From contig NZ_JAGAXX010000009.1 in the NCBI RefSeq assembly GCF_017940815.1, positions 30,547 through 94,546 of the forward strand: DNA of 64,000 nucleotides, in the 5' to 3' direction. Each line of letters opens with the position of its first letter. Position 1 is the first letter of the stretch. Under the pieces are notes generated by a model. It was not told the DNA's origin. It did not search any database and saw only the letters and a program-made list of their open reading frames with translations. Source of the stretch: Methanobrevibacter sp. Its GTDB lineage: Archaea > Methanobacteriota > Methanobacteria > Methanobacteriales > Methanobacteriaceae. The position numbers and the translations under genes were made by a program. Shown here piece by piece: positions 1 through 9,033 of the stretch.

Positions 1-1567
1 CATGCAAAAATGGAGAAAACAATATGTCTCCGGTGAAGGATTTTATGAAATTGAAGGCCCAACTGTAATGCCAAAAGAAGTCCTTAAAGCATCAGGACAC
101 GTTGACAACTTTACCGACCCAATGTGCAAATGTGAAGAATGTGGAGAAGTTTTCAGAGCAGACCACATCATTGAAGAAGTAATCGGCGAAGATGTGGAAA
201 GCCTAGAAAATGAAGAGCTTGACCAAATAGTAATCGACAACAACATAGTATGTCCCGAATGTGGAGGCAAATTATCCAACATTTGGAATTACAACCTGAT
301 GTTTAAAACCGAAATAGGTGCTAAAGGGGATAAAGTGGGGTACATGAGACCTGAAACAGCTCAAGGAATATTCATCTTATTCAAAAGATTAGAAAGATTC
401 TTTAGAGGAAAATTGCCATTTGGAGCTGTTCAACTTGGAAAAGCATACAGAAATGAGATTTCCCCAAGACAAGGTGTAATCAGACTTCGTGAATTCACAC
501 AAGCAGAAGCTGAAATCTTCTTAAACCCTAAAGACAAAACCCATCCTAAATTCGCACAAATCGAAAATGTGATGTTACGCTTAAACTCACAGGAAGTTCA
601 AGAAAACGACTTAGAACCTTTAGAAATCACTGCACGTGAAGCGCTAGACAAAGGCATTGTCGCTAATGAAATGTTAATTTACCAATTATACCTAGCACGT
701 AAATTCTTGACTGAAATTGGAATTCCTGAAGATGTTTTAAGATTCAGACAACACTTGAAAGGAGAAATGGCACACTACGCTCTTGATTGTTGGGACGTTG
801 AAGTTAAAACAGACAAATACGGTTGGGTGGAAATCATCGGTATTGCAGACAGAGGAGATTACGACTTATCTTCACACTCAAAATTCAGTAATGATGAATT
901 AACTGTATTTATGGAATATGATGAACCTAAAAAAGTTCAAAAAATTGTAGTTAAACCTAACTTATCTAAATTCGGACCTATATTCAAAGGAGATTCACCT
1001 AAAGTCAAACAGGCTATTGAGGATGCTGATGTTGATGAAATCAAATCCGCAATTGAAGCTGATGGCAAATTCACTGTTGAATTGGATAAAGTTTACGAAG
1101 TAACTGAAGATTTACTCATCTTTGAAGATGTTGAAGAAGAAATAACCGGTGAAAAAATTATTCCTCACGTTATTGAACCATCATTCGGTATCGATCGTAT
1201 AACCTATTCAGTATTGCTACACTCATTTACTGAAACCGAAGAAAAAGATTACTTCAAATTCAACAAATCCGTAGCGCCAGTGCAACTTGGAATTTTCCCT
1301 CTTGTCAACAAGGAAGGTCCACGTGAAATAGCTCAAGAATTAACCGAAACATTAAGAATGGCAGGTTTCACTGTTGAGTATGATGCTACAGGAACCATTG
1401 GTAAAAGATATGCTAGAGCAGATGAAATTGGTATTCCTCTTGCAATTACAGTAGATTTTGATACATTAGAAGACAATCAGGTCACTGTTAGAGACAGAGA
1501 TACAGAAGAACAGGAAAGAATTCCTATTTCTGATTTAAATGAATACCTTGAAAAATATTATAAATGA
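1..1567 (+). CDS. glyS: Glycyl-tRNA synthetase, archaeal/eukaryotic type (5' partial)
   Basis: Charges tRNA-Gly with glycine in the cytosol (class II aminoacyl-tRNA synthetase, alpha2 type). The window edge cuts the gene. An in-frame ATG lies at position 2, but the protein there is already inside the conserved N-terminal region (EIEGPTVMPKEV), so the true start is outside. Two CxxC pairs (CKCEEC near residue 42, CPEC near residue 84) resemble the zinc-binding insertion of archaeal GlyRS. The class II core follows (MRPETAQGIF, then YRNEISPRQG), and the anticodon-binding domain occupies the last ~110 residues (PVQLGIFPLVNKEG onward). The 521 visible residues are most of a family member of roughly 570. 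A short inverted repeat follows the stop codon. Confidence 0.95.
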   Translation, partial: MQKWRKQYVSGEGFYEIEGPTVMPKEVLKASGHVDNFTDPMCKCEECGEVFRADHIIEEVIGEDVESLENEELDQIVIDNNIVCPECGGKLSNIWNYNLMFKTEIGAKGDKVGYMRPETAQGIFILFKRLERFFRGKLPFGAVQLGKAYRNEISPRQGVIRLREFTQAEAEIFLNPKDKTHPKFAQIENVMLRLNSQEVQENDLEPLEITAREALDKGIVANEMLIYQLYLARKFLTEIGIPEDVLRFRQHLKGEMAHYALDCWDVEVKTDKYGWVEIIGIADRGDYDLSSHSKFSNDELTVFMEYDEPKKVQKIVVKPNLSKFGPIFKGDSPKVKQAIEDADVDEIKSAIEADGKFTVELDKVYEVTEDLLIFEDVEEEITGEKIIPHVIEPSFGIDRITYSVLLHSFTETEEKDYFKFNKSVAPVQLGIFPLVNKEGPREIAQELTETLRMAGFTVEYDATGTIGKRYARADEIGIPLAITVDFDTLEDNQVTVRDRDTEEQERIPISDLNEYLEKYYK

Positions 1568-1590
1568 GTATTAAACTCATTTATTTAACT
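1564..1590. terminator. Inverted repeat and T-run between convergent glyS and regulator
   Basis: ATGAG (1564-1568) pairs with CTCAT (1576-1580) across a 7-nt loop and is followed by T-rich sequence. It sits at the convergent 3' ends of glyS and the minus-strand regulator and could terminate glyS. The stem is only 5 bp, so this is tentative. Confidence 0.35.
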
Positions 1591-2350
1591 TTTTAAAATT
1601 TTTAACCAAATTATTGGCCCAATCAAGTGCATCTGGACTTGAGGACACCAATATCCTATTTTTATCAAAACTATTATCATTTTTAAAGAATCCTAAAATC
1701 ATTATTTCATGAGTCAACACCAATAAAAAGTTATTTTCGCCTAAAAATGAAGAAATGTATTTGACATCGGAGTTCTCTTCATAAATATCAAGGATATTTC
1801 TGGAAACAATCATTTCAACAAATTTATCTCTGTCCATCAATTCATTTAGTTTCTGATTGAATCCCTCATAATAAACCGGCAGGACACAAACCACACAATC
1901 TGCTTCAGCAATTTTCTCCTCAATGAAATTGATAACCAAATCAACATTTACAGCAGTGGATTCCAATAATTCAGCACCATGAAGCAAATGGAACTCCAAT
2001 ACTGATTCAATGGGAATGTTATCAACTACATGCCCCTCAATAATGTTGAAAATATCCTCCAATAAATTTACGACAACTGAAAGATTCAATACATTATTCA
2101 TTTGCAATTTAATATAGTTGTCTAGGCAATACCTGTTAGATTTACGGTATACCATTCCCCTAAGTTCCAAGCTATGAAGTGTACTGGACACAGTACTGTA
2201 ATTCATTTTAGCTTCCACAGTCAATTCTTTCATAGTTTTTGGATTTTCATATAACATATTTAGAATTTTTAACCTAACTATTGAATTAGATATGAATTTA
2301 ACGTCTTCTGAGACTTGATCATATTGCATTACATACTCTTTAGTTTTCAA
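1577..2350 (-). CDS. Winged-helix transcriptional regulator with methanogen-type (DUF1724/FilR1-like) effector domain
   Basis: Predicted DNA-binding repressor or activator. Residues ~18-80 form an ArsR-like winged helix (VRLKILNMLYENPKTMKEL, then YSTVSSTLHSLELRGMVYR). The remaining ~170 residues match the pattern of the archaeal DUF1724 domain found in methanogen regulators such as FilR1: a helical linker, then an alternating beta/alpha region with VVCVLPVYYEGF and the ending SPDALDWANNL. It stands alone, convergent with glyS and divergent from the TatD-like gene, so its target cannot be inferred from context. A minus-strand TATA-like A/T stretch lies near 2360-2400. Confidence 0.8.
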   Translation of the reverse strand: MKTKEYVMQYDQVSEDVKFISNSIVRLKILNMLYENPKTMKELTVEAKMNYSTVSSTLHSLELRGMVYRKSNRYCLDNYIKLQMNNVLNLSVVVNLLEDIFNIIEGHVVDNIPIESVLEFHLLHGAELLESTAVNVDLVINFIEEKIAEADCVVCVLPVYYEGFNQKLNELMDRDKFVEMIVSRNILDIYEENSDVKYISSFLGENNFLLVLTHEIMILGFFKNDNSFDKNRILVSSSPDALDWANNLVKNFKKLNK

Positions 2351-2524
2351 ATAACCACCTATGTAGTATTACTTAGATAGTATTTCTTATTACTAAAAAT
2401 ATAAAATCTCTTGAAGTGAGAAAATGTGTCCAGTAGCACTTGCAAAATATTTAATAGAGATGACAACATGAGGTATTTTTTTAAAATATGAGGAACATAA
2501 TAACTTTAACTAAAAAAAAACAGC

Positions 2525-3289
2525 GTGAATGAAATGATTGACACACATATGCATGCAGATGCCAGAAGTGGAGAAGACTTCGAAAAAATGTTTTTAGCAG
2601 GAATCGATACTGCAATAACCTGCAGCTATTACCCATACAAAATTCCTGATGAAATCATACTTAGAAACCACTTAAACCGCATTTTAGAGTTAGACACATC
2701 AAGAGCCAAGGAACATGGCCTTGATTTGAAGGTAGCCCTTGGAATACATCCGACAAATTCAAATATCAACCCTGAAATGATTTTTGAAGAGTTGTACAAA
2801 TGGATAGAATCAAAACAGATTGTGGCCATTGGTGAAATAGGTCTTGAAGACCTGACAGATTCAGAAATTGAAATCTTCAAAAGGCAATTGGACATAGCTG
2901 ATGAAACAAGGTCAAAAGTGATAATTCACACCCCAAGGAAAAATAAAAAGGAAGTTCTAAAAGTAATTCTAGACATATTGCCTCAGCATTTAAGTGAAAA
3001 TCAAGCAGTCATCGACCACATCAATACATCTGTTGTGAATGAGGTTATTGACAGAGAATGCATGCTTGGCCTCACCGTCCAACCTCAAAAGATGGATAAG
3101 TTTGAAGCCATATCCATTTTAGACGAATATGGATTCGACAAATTCCTATTGAACAGTGACATAAGCAATAAGCCATCCGATCCCCTTTCAGTTCCCAAAA
3201 CTGTTCGTGAACTTGAAAAACAAGGATATCAGGATAATGAAATTAAAAGAGTAGCTAGTCTAAACGCTGAAAAGTTCTTTAATTTATAG
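2525..3289 (+). CDS. TatD-like metal-dependent hydrolase, archaeal subgroup
   Basis: Predicted TIM-barrel hydrolase of the amidohydrolase/TatD superfamily; its substrate is unknown (nuclease or phosphoesterase activity is possible). The N-terminal metal-binding motif is DTHMHAD (residues 6-12). AIGEIGLEDL (~105-114), the histidine in VIIHTPRK (~137-144) and DHINTS supply other conserved ligand positions, and LLNSDISNKPSDP resembles the C-terminal conserved Asp. The start used is GTG at 2525, and an ATG at 2534 is an alternative; no good Shine-Dalgarno precedes either. The next gene starts 5 bp downstream, so the two are probably cotranscribed. It differs from the bacterial-type TatD at 17.8 kb, so the window carries two distinct TatD-superfamily members. 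Confidence 0.75.
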   Translation: MNEMIDTHMHADARSGEDFEKMFLAGIDTAITCSYYPYKIPDEIILRNHLNRILELDTSRAKEHGLDLKVALGIHPTNSNINPEMIFEELYKWIESKQIVAIGEIGLEDLTDSEIEIFKRQLDIADETRSKVIIHTPRKNKKEVLKVILDILPQHLSENQAVIDHINTSVVNEVIDRECMLGLTVQPQKMDKFEAISILDEYGFDKFLLNSDISNKPSDPLSVPKTVRELEKQGYQDNEIKRVASLNAEKFFNL

Positions 3290-3294
3290 ATAAC

Positions 3295-4197
3295 ATGAAT
3301 TTCATTGAAAAACTCCCAATACCTGTTTCAGGGTTGATACTTGCACTGTTTTCTCTTGGAAATTTGGTCCAGGACATTCACCCTAGCTTAAGATATTTAT
3401 TCGGAGGCATTGGAGGAATATTTCTAATTTTAATGCTTTTGAAGATTATCTTATATTCTGAAACCATAAAAAATGACTTTAAAAATCCAGTCATTGTAAG
3501 CAGTTCAGGTACTTTTTCAATGGCTTTGATGCTTTTATCTACATACCTAACATCATTTACACCAAGTATTGCATATACCATATGGATTATTGGAATTGCA
3601 TTGCATATTTTGCTAATGATTTACTTCACATATAATTTCGTCATGCGTACTTTTGATATAAATACAGTCTATCCAAGTTGGTGGATCGTGTATGTTGGGA
3701 TAACCATGGGCGCAATCACTGCCAATGCCCATGGAATCAATGAAATAGATTACCTGTTTTTCATACTAGGATTCATTTCAATGATAATCACAACACCATT
3801 GATTTTTTACAGATACATCAAACATCCAAACAAAATGGACATGAATAAACCCCTGATATGTATTTTTACCGCATTATTCAGTATTTTAATAGTGGGCTAT
3901 CTGAATTCCGCACAGACAATATCAAACGAATTCCTTATCACATTATATGTCCTTGCATGCATATTCTACATATTTGCATTCTATAAGCTAATGGACTATA
4001 GAAACCTTGATTTTTACCCAAGCTTTTCAGCATTTACATTTCCATTTGTGATAAGTGCCCTTGCAACAAAGGCAATTGTAACAAAAATAAGTTCAAATGT
4101 TATATTAAATGGAATCTTAACAATAGAAACAGCAATAGCATTAATACTGGTAATTTACGTATTAATTAGATATATGATATTCTTAAAAAAAGAGTAA
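3295..4197 (+). CDS. TDT/SLAC1-like (TehA family) membrane transporter
   Basis: A 300-residue polytopic membrane protein with about ten hydrophobic segments. It matches the TDT family (TehA, Mae1, SLAC1), whose members move C4-dicarboxylates or small anions. The opening IEKLPIPVSGLILALFSLGN and the late YPSFSAFTFPFVISALAT are typical of the archaeal/clostridial branch often labelled exfoliative-toxin-like, a misleading label for a transporter. It starts 5 bp after the TatD-like gene and is probably in the same transcript. The substrate cannot be read from the sequence. Confidence 0.8.
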   Translation: MNFIEKLPIPVSGLILALFSLGNLVQDIHPSLRYLFGGIGGIFLILMLLKIILYSETIKNDFKNPVIVSSSGTFSMALMLLSTYLTSFTPSIAYTIWIIGIALHILLMIYFTYNFVMRTFDINTVYPSWWIVYVGITMGAITANAHGINEIDYLFFILGFISMIITTPLIFYRYIKHPNKMDMNKPLICIFTALFSILIVGYLNSAQTISNEFLITLYVLACIFYIFAFYKLMDYRNLDFYPSFSAFTFPFVISALATKAIVTKISSNVILNGILTIETAIALILVIYVLIRYMIFLKKE

Positions 4198-4217
4198 AGA
4201 AGTAGAAATTAATCTAC

Positions 4218-4754
4218 TCATCCTTTATTAACAACTTTCACCTTTTTAGGAGAAATAATTATAAGATTTTTTTCTTCAGTACGGGAAAGCAATAATGCTT
4301 GAGCACCATAGTTTGTTCTCATTTGATTAATTTTATCTCCTGCCAATTTGAAATTAAGAGGACTTTCCTTTTCTAGAAAAGACAAGTCTAAAATAACAGG
4401 ATTTTTCTCTTCAAGAACTTGATCAACCACATAATTAATGTCATCAATTGTTTTTGGTCTGATTAAAACTATTTCATAAAAGGATTGTTCCGGAATAATT
4501 ACATAATCATCAAAATCGTCATAGGTTTCAGCTTTTGGTGTAGGCCTTGGATTTGGAACAGTTCTAGGAGCTTGCCTAGGTTGTTGAGGGTTTGGCTTAT
4601 ACTGTTGTTGATTGCTTTTATGTTCACGATTGTTCAATTGAGAGTTTACAGTATTACGAATCATTTCAGTAATACTTGGACCTTCTCTTTGCTTGTTATT
4701 GTCTTCAGTTTCTTCAAAACCCAAACTTCTTTTTAAATCATCTGTAAAACTCAT
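4218..4754 (-). CDS. sepF: SepF, archaeal cell-division protein
   Basis: Cytoplasmic membrane-associated protein that anchors FtsZ to the membrane during archaeal division. The N-terminal ~14 residues (MSFTDDLKRSLGFE) form a likely amphipathic membrane-targeting helix. A Gln/Pro/Asn-rich linker spans ~20-75. The globular SepF (DUF552) core spans ~88-178, with IVLIRPKTIDDINYVVDQVL, then NPVILDLSFL and IISPKKVKV. Length (178 aa) fits the family. GGAG precedes the ATG at good spacing. The upstream gene ends 5 bp away, so sepF is the second gene of a two-gene operon. A PRC-barrel protein at 58.2 kb could be a partner, since such proteins (CdpB) bind SepF in other archaea. Confidence 0.9.
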   Translation of the reverse strand: MSFTDDLKRSLGFEETEDNNKQREGPSITEMIRNTVNSQLNNREHKSNQQQYKPNPQQPRQAPRTVPNPRPTPKAETYDDFDDYVIIPEQSFYEIVLIRPKTIDDINYVVDQVLEEKNPVILDLSFLEKESPLNFKLAGDKINQMRTNYGAQALLLSRTEEKNLIIISPKKVKVVNKG

Positions 4755-4759
4755 TTAAA

Positions 4760-5821
4760 TTACTCCTTTAAATAGTCCAATATCGCATCTAATAATTTAG
4801 AAGCTCCATTATTATAAACATCTTCAACTGGTAAATCAAATTGAGATTCAAAGTAAGGAATATCTTCACCCTCATTTGCATTCTTAAGGTTGATTGAAAT
4901 ACCAACGACTTTTGTTGGTTCAACAGCTTCAATAGCTTTGATTTCTTCTGCAATTCCTCTAGGTTCTCTGTAAGGGTGATTTGGTCTGTGTCCAACAATA
5001 ACTGCATCAGGATTAGCTCCAATTAAAATAGCAGCAGATAAACCTCTTGGATGAGGATTTCCTTTTTCAGTTAAGCTAGATTGACCTTCAATGAAAATGA
5101 TATCAGGCTGTTTGGTTTCCTCAACATATTTGATTGAAGACAACACTGCTGATGGAACATCCATAGCAGATAAACTTCCAGCTCTAAAGTTAAAATCAGT
5201 CGGCTCTTCAAGACCCATTTCATCAGTAGAAATAATTGCCGGAGTCATTCCTCTTTCAGCACTTGCTAAACCAAGCATTTTTGTAGTTGTTCTTTTTCCA
5301 CACTCTTGAGATGATCCTCCAACAAATATAACTGGTGCTTTTGGTTCATAAGATATTTTAGGTAAAACTTCACAAGATTTTTCAGGGGCAATACCAGCTA
5401 CCATCTCAACAACATCAAGTCTAGGACTAATCTCTTTAATAACAACATTTTTGGAATCAGCAAATTTCTTTAAAGATAAGTTTTCTTCAATGGACAATGA
5501 TCTAAATGATGTGACAACGTTTAATCCAGCATCGATAGCCTGAACAGCATATTTCAATGCTGATCCTTCTGCACCTATTGGCAACATTATAACCAAAGAT
5601 TTAGCTTCAGGCGCATCTTCTAAACATTTTTCAAGACTTCCTGAAACGATTTGACCACAATATGGTTTTCCTTGCTTTTTAACATCATCATCTATAAATC
5701 CTACAGTTTCAATTCCATCAAGATTGGAGAACTTTTCTCCTCCACCTCCACAACCCACTACAATGAATGGATTTAAATCCTGAATATCTTTAACTGATTT
5801 TACTGAATACAAAAATTTCAC
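4760..5821 (-). CDS. DUF1611 family P-loop protein (DgcN-like)
   Basis: A two-domain protein. The N-terminal Rossmann-like half contains [11 protein letters not shown] (~21-31), and the C-terminal P-loop NTPase half contains [12 protein letters not shown] (168-179). This is the DUF1611_N/DUF1611 architecture. Some family members are named DgcN and linked to N-acetylation of D-amino acids; applying that function here would be inference. It is the first gene of an operon with sepF, 5 bp upstream. The 5' region is A/T-rich with no clear Shine-Dalgarno. The role in this archaeon, and any link to cell division, are unknown. Confidence 0.75.
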   Translation of the reverse strand: MKFLYSVKSVKDIQDLNPFIVVGCGGGGEKFSNLDGIETVGFIDDDVKKQGKPYCGQIVSGSLEKCLEDAPEAKSLVIMLPIGAEGSALKYAVQAIDAGLNVVTSFRSLSIEENLSLKKFADSKNVVIKEISPRLDVVEMVAGIAPEKSCEVLPKISYEPKAPVIFVGGSSQECGKRTTTKMLGLASAERGMTPAIISTDEMGLEEPTDFNFRAGSLSAMDVPSAVLSSIKYVEETKQPDIIFIEGQSSLTEKGNPHPRGLSAAILIGANPDAVIVGHRPNHPYREPRGIAEEIKAIEAVEPTKVVGISINLKNANEGEDIPYFESQFDLPVEDVYNNGASKLLDAILDYLKE

Positions 5822-6008
5822 CCCTATCCTAATAATTTATAACTTATAACTTAATCACGAAATTAAATTGAATTTTTCAAAAAATAAATTTTCAAAAAAA
5901 TGTTATATTATTAATTATTGTTTTTCACATTTATAAAGTATAATGTTTTATAATAAAAAATCACATATATTAAAAATAATTAAAAAAATATTTTAGGAGA
6001 AAATTAGC

Positions 6009-6953
6009 ATGAGAAAACCTTATGTTATACTGATTGGAAGTGCATCAGGGATTGGAAAATCCACAATTGCTGCTGAACTTGCAAAATCACTGAACATCAA
6101 GCATTTAATTGAAACTGATTTCATTAGAGCAGTTATAAGAGGTATTATCGGCAAGGAATATGCTCCAGAACTGCACAGCTCATCTTATGATGCATACAAA
6201 CACATCAGAAACAAGAATAGATTCAAAAGTTATGACGAATTGGTGTCTGCAGGATTTGATGACCATGCATCCTATGTCATACCTGGGCTTGAAAAGATCA
6301 TCCAAAGGGCAGTCACAGATTATGACGACATCATAATTGAGGGGGTCCATCTGGTTCCGGGATTGGTCAATATTGAGCAGTTCGAAGATGATGCTGAGAT
6401 TTACTTCTTTATTTTGGCTTCGGATGAGGAATCCCATAAGGAACGTTTTGTAAAAAGGGCAGTTGAAATTCACCGGGGAGGAAAACAGCTGGACTTCTTT
6501 AGGGAAAACAGGATAATCCACGATCACCTATTGTCCCAGGCTGAAGCTAACGACGTGAATGTGATTTATTCCGAATCAATTGAAAAGACCTTGGACAAGA
6601 TATTGTCAATAATAAATAAATCATGCACAACCCTAAAATTGAAAAATACAGTTGATGAACTTGAAGATGTCATCAACATCATTATTAACGAGAATAACGG
6701 AAGCCTAGAAAAGGTTACATACAACATCAAGGGATTTAAGGAACCTTTGGTGAGAAACATCAATGTTGGAGACAACGAATCCGCATTGAAATTCATTGAA
6801 AAACTTAATGAAGATGAAAACAAAAAGGAGTATTTAGATAAATTATATAACCTATCAGAATATAGGGAAACCACAATCTGCGCTTCCAACCAAGAAAAAC
6901 TAGATAAAATTATTAAAGAATTGAACGATAAAGGATATGTTTTAAATGAATGA
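6009..6953 (+). CDS. 2-phosphoglycerate kinase-like P-loop kinase
   Basis: Predicted small-molecule kinase resembling archaeal 2-phosphoglycerate kinase, which makes 2,3-bisphosphoglycerate for the methanogen solute cyclic 2,3-diphosphoglycerate. The Walker A motif is GSASGIGKST (10-19). ETDFIRAVIRGI (~38-49) and IIIEGVHLVPGL (~111-122) match kinase substrate and Walker B positions. Residues ~205-314 form an extra Asn/Glu-rich C-terminal domain ending in a segment (EKLDKIIKELNDKGYVL) that may be regulatory. The AGGAG before the ATG supports the start. It overlaps the ZPR1-like gene by 8 bp, so the two are translationally coupled. Family membership is clear, but the substrate is inferred. Confidence 0.75.
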   Translation: MRKPYVILIGSASGIGKSTIAAELAKSLNIKHLIETDFIRAVIRGIIGKEYAPELHSSSYDAYKHIRNKNRFKSYDELVSAGFDDHASYVIPGLEKIIQRAVTDYDDIIIEGVHLVPGLVNIEQFEDDAEIYFFILASDEESHKERFVKRAVEIHRGGKQLDFFRENRIIHDHLLSQAEANDVNVIYSESIEKTLDKILSIINKSCTTLKLKNTVDELEDVINIIINENNGSLEKVTYNIKGFKEPLVRNINVGDNESALKFIEKLNEDENKKEYLDKLYNLSEYRETTICASNQEKLDKIIKELNDKGYVLNE

Positions 6954-7527
6954 TGAAACCATTAATGAAATGATTATTAAGTGTCCGGTGTGCGGAATTG
7001 AAGGGGTTGCAAAGTCCATCATGAAAGAATTGGAAATCCCTCATTTCGGCCAAGTGATGGAAACAACAATCCAATGTCCGTCATGCGGATTCAGACACTC
7101 AGACGTTATAGCATTGGAACAGAATGACCCTGCAAAGTATGTTCTTGAAATAAACAAAAACACAATGTCAGTGAGGGTTGTAAGGTCACAATCTGCAACA
7201 GTAATCATTCCCGAAGCGGGCGTTAAAGTGGAACCTGGTCCAAAATCAGAAGGTTATGTGACCAATGTGGAGGGAGTTCTCACACGTTTCGAGGATGCAG
7301 TGATAAAGGCATTGAACTTGTTTGAGGACGAGGAATCTCAAAAAAATGCAAAAGCTACCCTTGAATACATAAGAGAACTTAAAAAAGGAAATGAAACTGC
7401 CACATTAATCATTTTAGATCCGTTTGGACAAAGTAATGTAGTTAGTGACAGTGTTGAAACATTTGATATTCCTGAAGAGGAATTAAGAGAGTTAAAAACA
7501 GGTTTTGCTCATATTGAAGACAATTAA
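6946..7527 (+). CDS. ZPR1-related zinc-finger protein
   Basis: An archaeal single-module relative of eukaryotic ZPR1, a zinc-finger protein that binds translation factor eEF1A. CPVC (residues 13-16) and CPSCGFRHSDV (44-54) form the C4 zinc finger. The following beta-rich region with VRSQSATVIIPEAG (~85-98) and TNVEGVLTRFEDAV is the ZPR1 alpha/beta domain. The C-terminal ~50 residues are acidic. Its start overlaps the end of the 2PGK-like gene by 8 bp. In archaea its partner is not established; aEF-1A would be the expected candidate by analogy. Confidence 0.85.
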   Translation: MNDETINEMIIKCPVCGIEGVAKSIMKELEIPHFGQVMETTIQCPSCGFRHSDVIALEQNDPAKYVLEINKNTMSVRVVRSQSATVIIPEAGVKVEPGPKSEGYVTNVEGVLTRFEDAVIKALNLFEDEESQKNAKATLEYIRELKKGNETATLIILDPFGQSNVVSDSVETFDIPEEELRELKTGFAHIEDN

Positions 7528-7533
7528 GAAGAG

Positions 7534-7971
7534 TTATTCTTCTTCATCTTCATCATCATTCGCTGAGAAGTTCGCGAAAGTGTCTTCCTCGATTACGTCT
7601 TTCAATTTCATGGTTTTTTGAACATCCATTGACAATGCGTCACAGTCTGCTTTAATAGCTTCCAAATGCAATAAAATTCTTTCTTTTTCTTGATTTATTC
7701 TTTCAATGTTGGTATATGGATAGATACATTCCTTAAGCATTTCATAATCAACAGTAGTGTATGGATATTCGTTTAATTGTGCACATACGTTTTCTAAAAT
7801 TCTACCTAAAAACTTATTCATCTCGACTTTAACTTGTTCCCTAATCATCTTGTCATCGTCAAGATTTCTTTTCATCAATTTTACGACTTCCGCTTTTGCA
7901 AAAGGCAATTTTTCTTTTTGTTCTTCTAAAACTGGTTCGGTTGCATTTTCAAATTTTTCATTTTCAGACAT
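7534..7971 (-). CDS. Histone-fold protein with C-terminal coiled coil (copy 1)
   Basis: A 145-residue likely chromatin-type protein. Residues ~32-95 align by eye with the archaeal histone fold: [15 protein letters not shown] matches the LPIAPIGRIIK helix 1 of HMf histones, a long helix 2 contains [13 protein letters not shown], and [12 protein letters not shown] matches the RKTIKAEDI loop and helix 3. A long helix with heptad character follows ([18 protein letters not shown], ~103-120), then an acidic tail (NDDEDEEE). The start used is ATG at 7971, preceded by GAGGT. This removes 11 unlikely upstream residues and makes the length match its 144-aa paralog immediately upstream. Coiled-coil histones have been proposed in archaea; DNA binding here is inferred. 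Confidence 0.7.
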   Translation of the reverse strand: MSENEKFENATEPVLEEQKEKLPFAKAEVVKLMKRNLDDDKMIREQVKVEMNKFLGRILENVCAQLNEYPYTTVDYEMLKECIYPYTNIERINQEKERILLHLEAIKADCDALSMDVQKTMKLKDVIEEDTFANFSANDDEDEEE

Positions 7972-8332
7972 AACTAATACCTCAGACAATTTATTTACGC
8001 ACAATATGATTACATCATACTCATATTAATATATGCCTGAGACCATATATAAAGGTATTGATTATTTTAAATAACAGATTAATTATTTTAATACTTGAAC
8101 TATAAAACTATCAAATAATTAATAGGAACATTTATAATTCTGATACCTAGAAAATTTTAAAGGACGTGTAATTAAAATATGGAAACATAAAATTTAAAAT
8201 TAAATCTATTGAAAATTCATGCCTGTAAAAATAGTGAAAAACAGCACTCAAAATAAATGCAAACTTAAAAATGAAATTATTAGAATAGGCCAATTATAAA
8301 AAAAGTTAAAAAAAATAGTTTAAGGAAGAATA
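7972..8332. other. Gene-free spacer between the two histone-fold genes
   Basis: A 361-bp A/T-rich spacer. It holds the copy 1 promoter (8046-8069). Beyond it, parts of 8095-8165 resemble the region upstream of copy 2 (for example CTATAAAACTATCAA against ATATAAAATTATCAA). This suggests that gene and upstream region were duplicated as a unit. I see no further ORF or RNA gene. Confidence 0.5.
8046..8069 (-). promoter_or_regulatory. Promoter (BRE/TATA) of histone-fold copy 1
   Basis: On the minus strand this reads TAAAATAATCAATACC followed by TTTATATA, a good archaeal BRE/TATA. The 24-nt block is nearly identical to the one upstream of copy 2 (8870-8893), including the ~12 nt beyond the TATA element. 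Transcription would start near 8020, giving a leader of about 50 nt. Confidence 0.65.
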
Positions 8333-8767
8333 TTATTCTTCTTCCTCTTCTTCATCATCGTTTGCAGAGAAGTTCACGAATGAATCTTCTTCAACGACAT
8401 CTTTTAATTTTAAAGTTTTTTGAACATCCATAGCTAATGCATTACAATCAGCTTTAATAGCTTCTAAATGCAATAAGATTCTTTCTTTTTCTTGATTAAT
8501 TCTTTCAATGTTTGTGTATGGATAAGTAGACTCTTTAAGCATTTCATACTCAATAGTAGTATATGGGTAATCATTTAATTGCTTACATACGTTTTTCAAA
8601 ACATCTCCTAAGAATTTGTTCATTTCTACTTTTACTCTTTCCCTGATCATTTTGTCGTCGTCGAGATTTTCTTTCATGAGACGAACAACTTCAGCTTTAG
8701 CGAAAGGTAATTTTTCTTCATCTTCATCAAATTCTTCAGAAGTTTCAATAATTTCTTCTTCAGACAT
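8333..8767 (-). CDS. Histone-fold protein with C-terminal coiled coil (copy 2)
   Basis: A paralog of the downstream gene (144 aa, same layout). An acidic N-terminus of ~20 residues leads into the histone-like fold at ~19-83 ([15 protein letters not shown], then [15 protein letters not shown] and [12 protein letters not shown]). A coiled-coil helix follows ([18 protein letters not shown]) and then a very acidic tail of Asp and Glu. GAGGTG precedes the ATG. The two copies are most alike through the fold and the coiled coil and differ mainly at the termini. Compared with HMf-type histones, the protein carries about 75 extra residues. Binding of DNA is inferred, and a scaffolding or protein-binding role is possible given the acidic ends. 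Confidence 0.7.
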   Translation of the reverse strand: MSEEEIIETSEEFDEDEEKLPFAKAEVVRLMKENLDDDKMIRERVKVEMNKFLGDVLKNVCKQLNDYPYTTIEYEMLKESTYPYTNIERINQEKERILLHLEAIKADCNALAMDVQKTLKLKDVVEEDSFVNFSANDDEEEEEE

Positions 8768-8869
8768 AATTACACCTCTTTTGAGTTTTTAAAATATTGA
8801 GTCAATCTGTAATTTTTCCTAAAAAATTATAATTACATCAATATCTATTTTATAATTTATTTAAAGTTT

Positions 8870-8893
8870 TATATAAAGGTTTTGATTATTTTA
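8870..8893 (-). promoter_or_regulatory. Promoter (BRE/TATA) of histone-fold copy 2
   Basis: On the minus strand this reads TAAAATAATCAAAACC followed by TTTATATA. It differs from the copy 1 promoter (8046-8069) by a single base. The predicted transcription start near 8845 leaves a leader of about 80 nt before the ATG at 8767. Confidence 0.65.
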
Positions 8894-9033
8894 CAGAAAT
8901 GGAGCAGTATTTGGCCAGTTATTGGCATAACATATAAAATTATCAATCGTGAAATTAAGAATTCGCATACTTGAAAAATTTTGAAAAATCGTTTGAAAAA
9001 AAATAAGAAAAGTAGCATTGCTGCTACTTTAAT

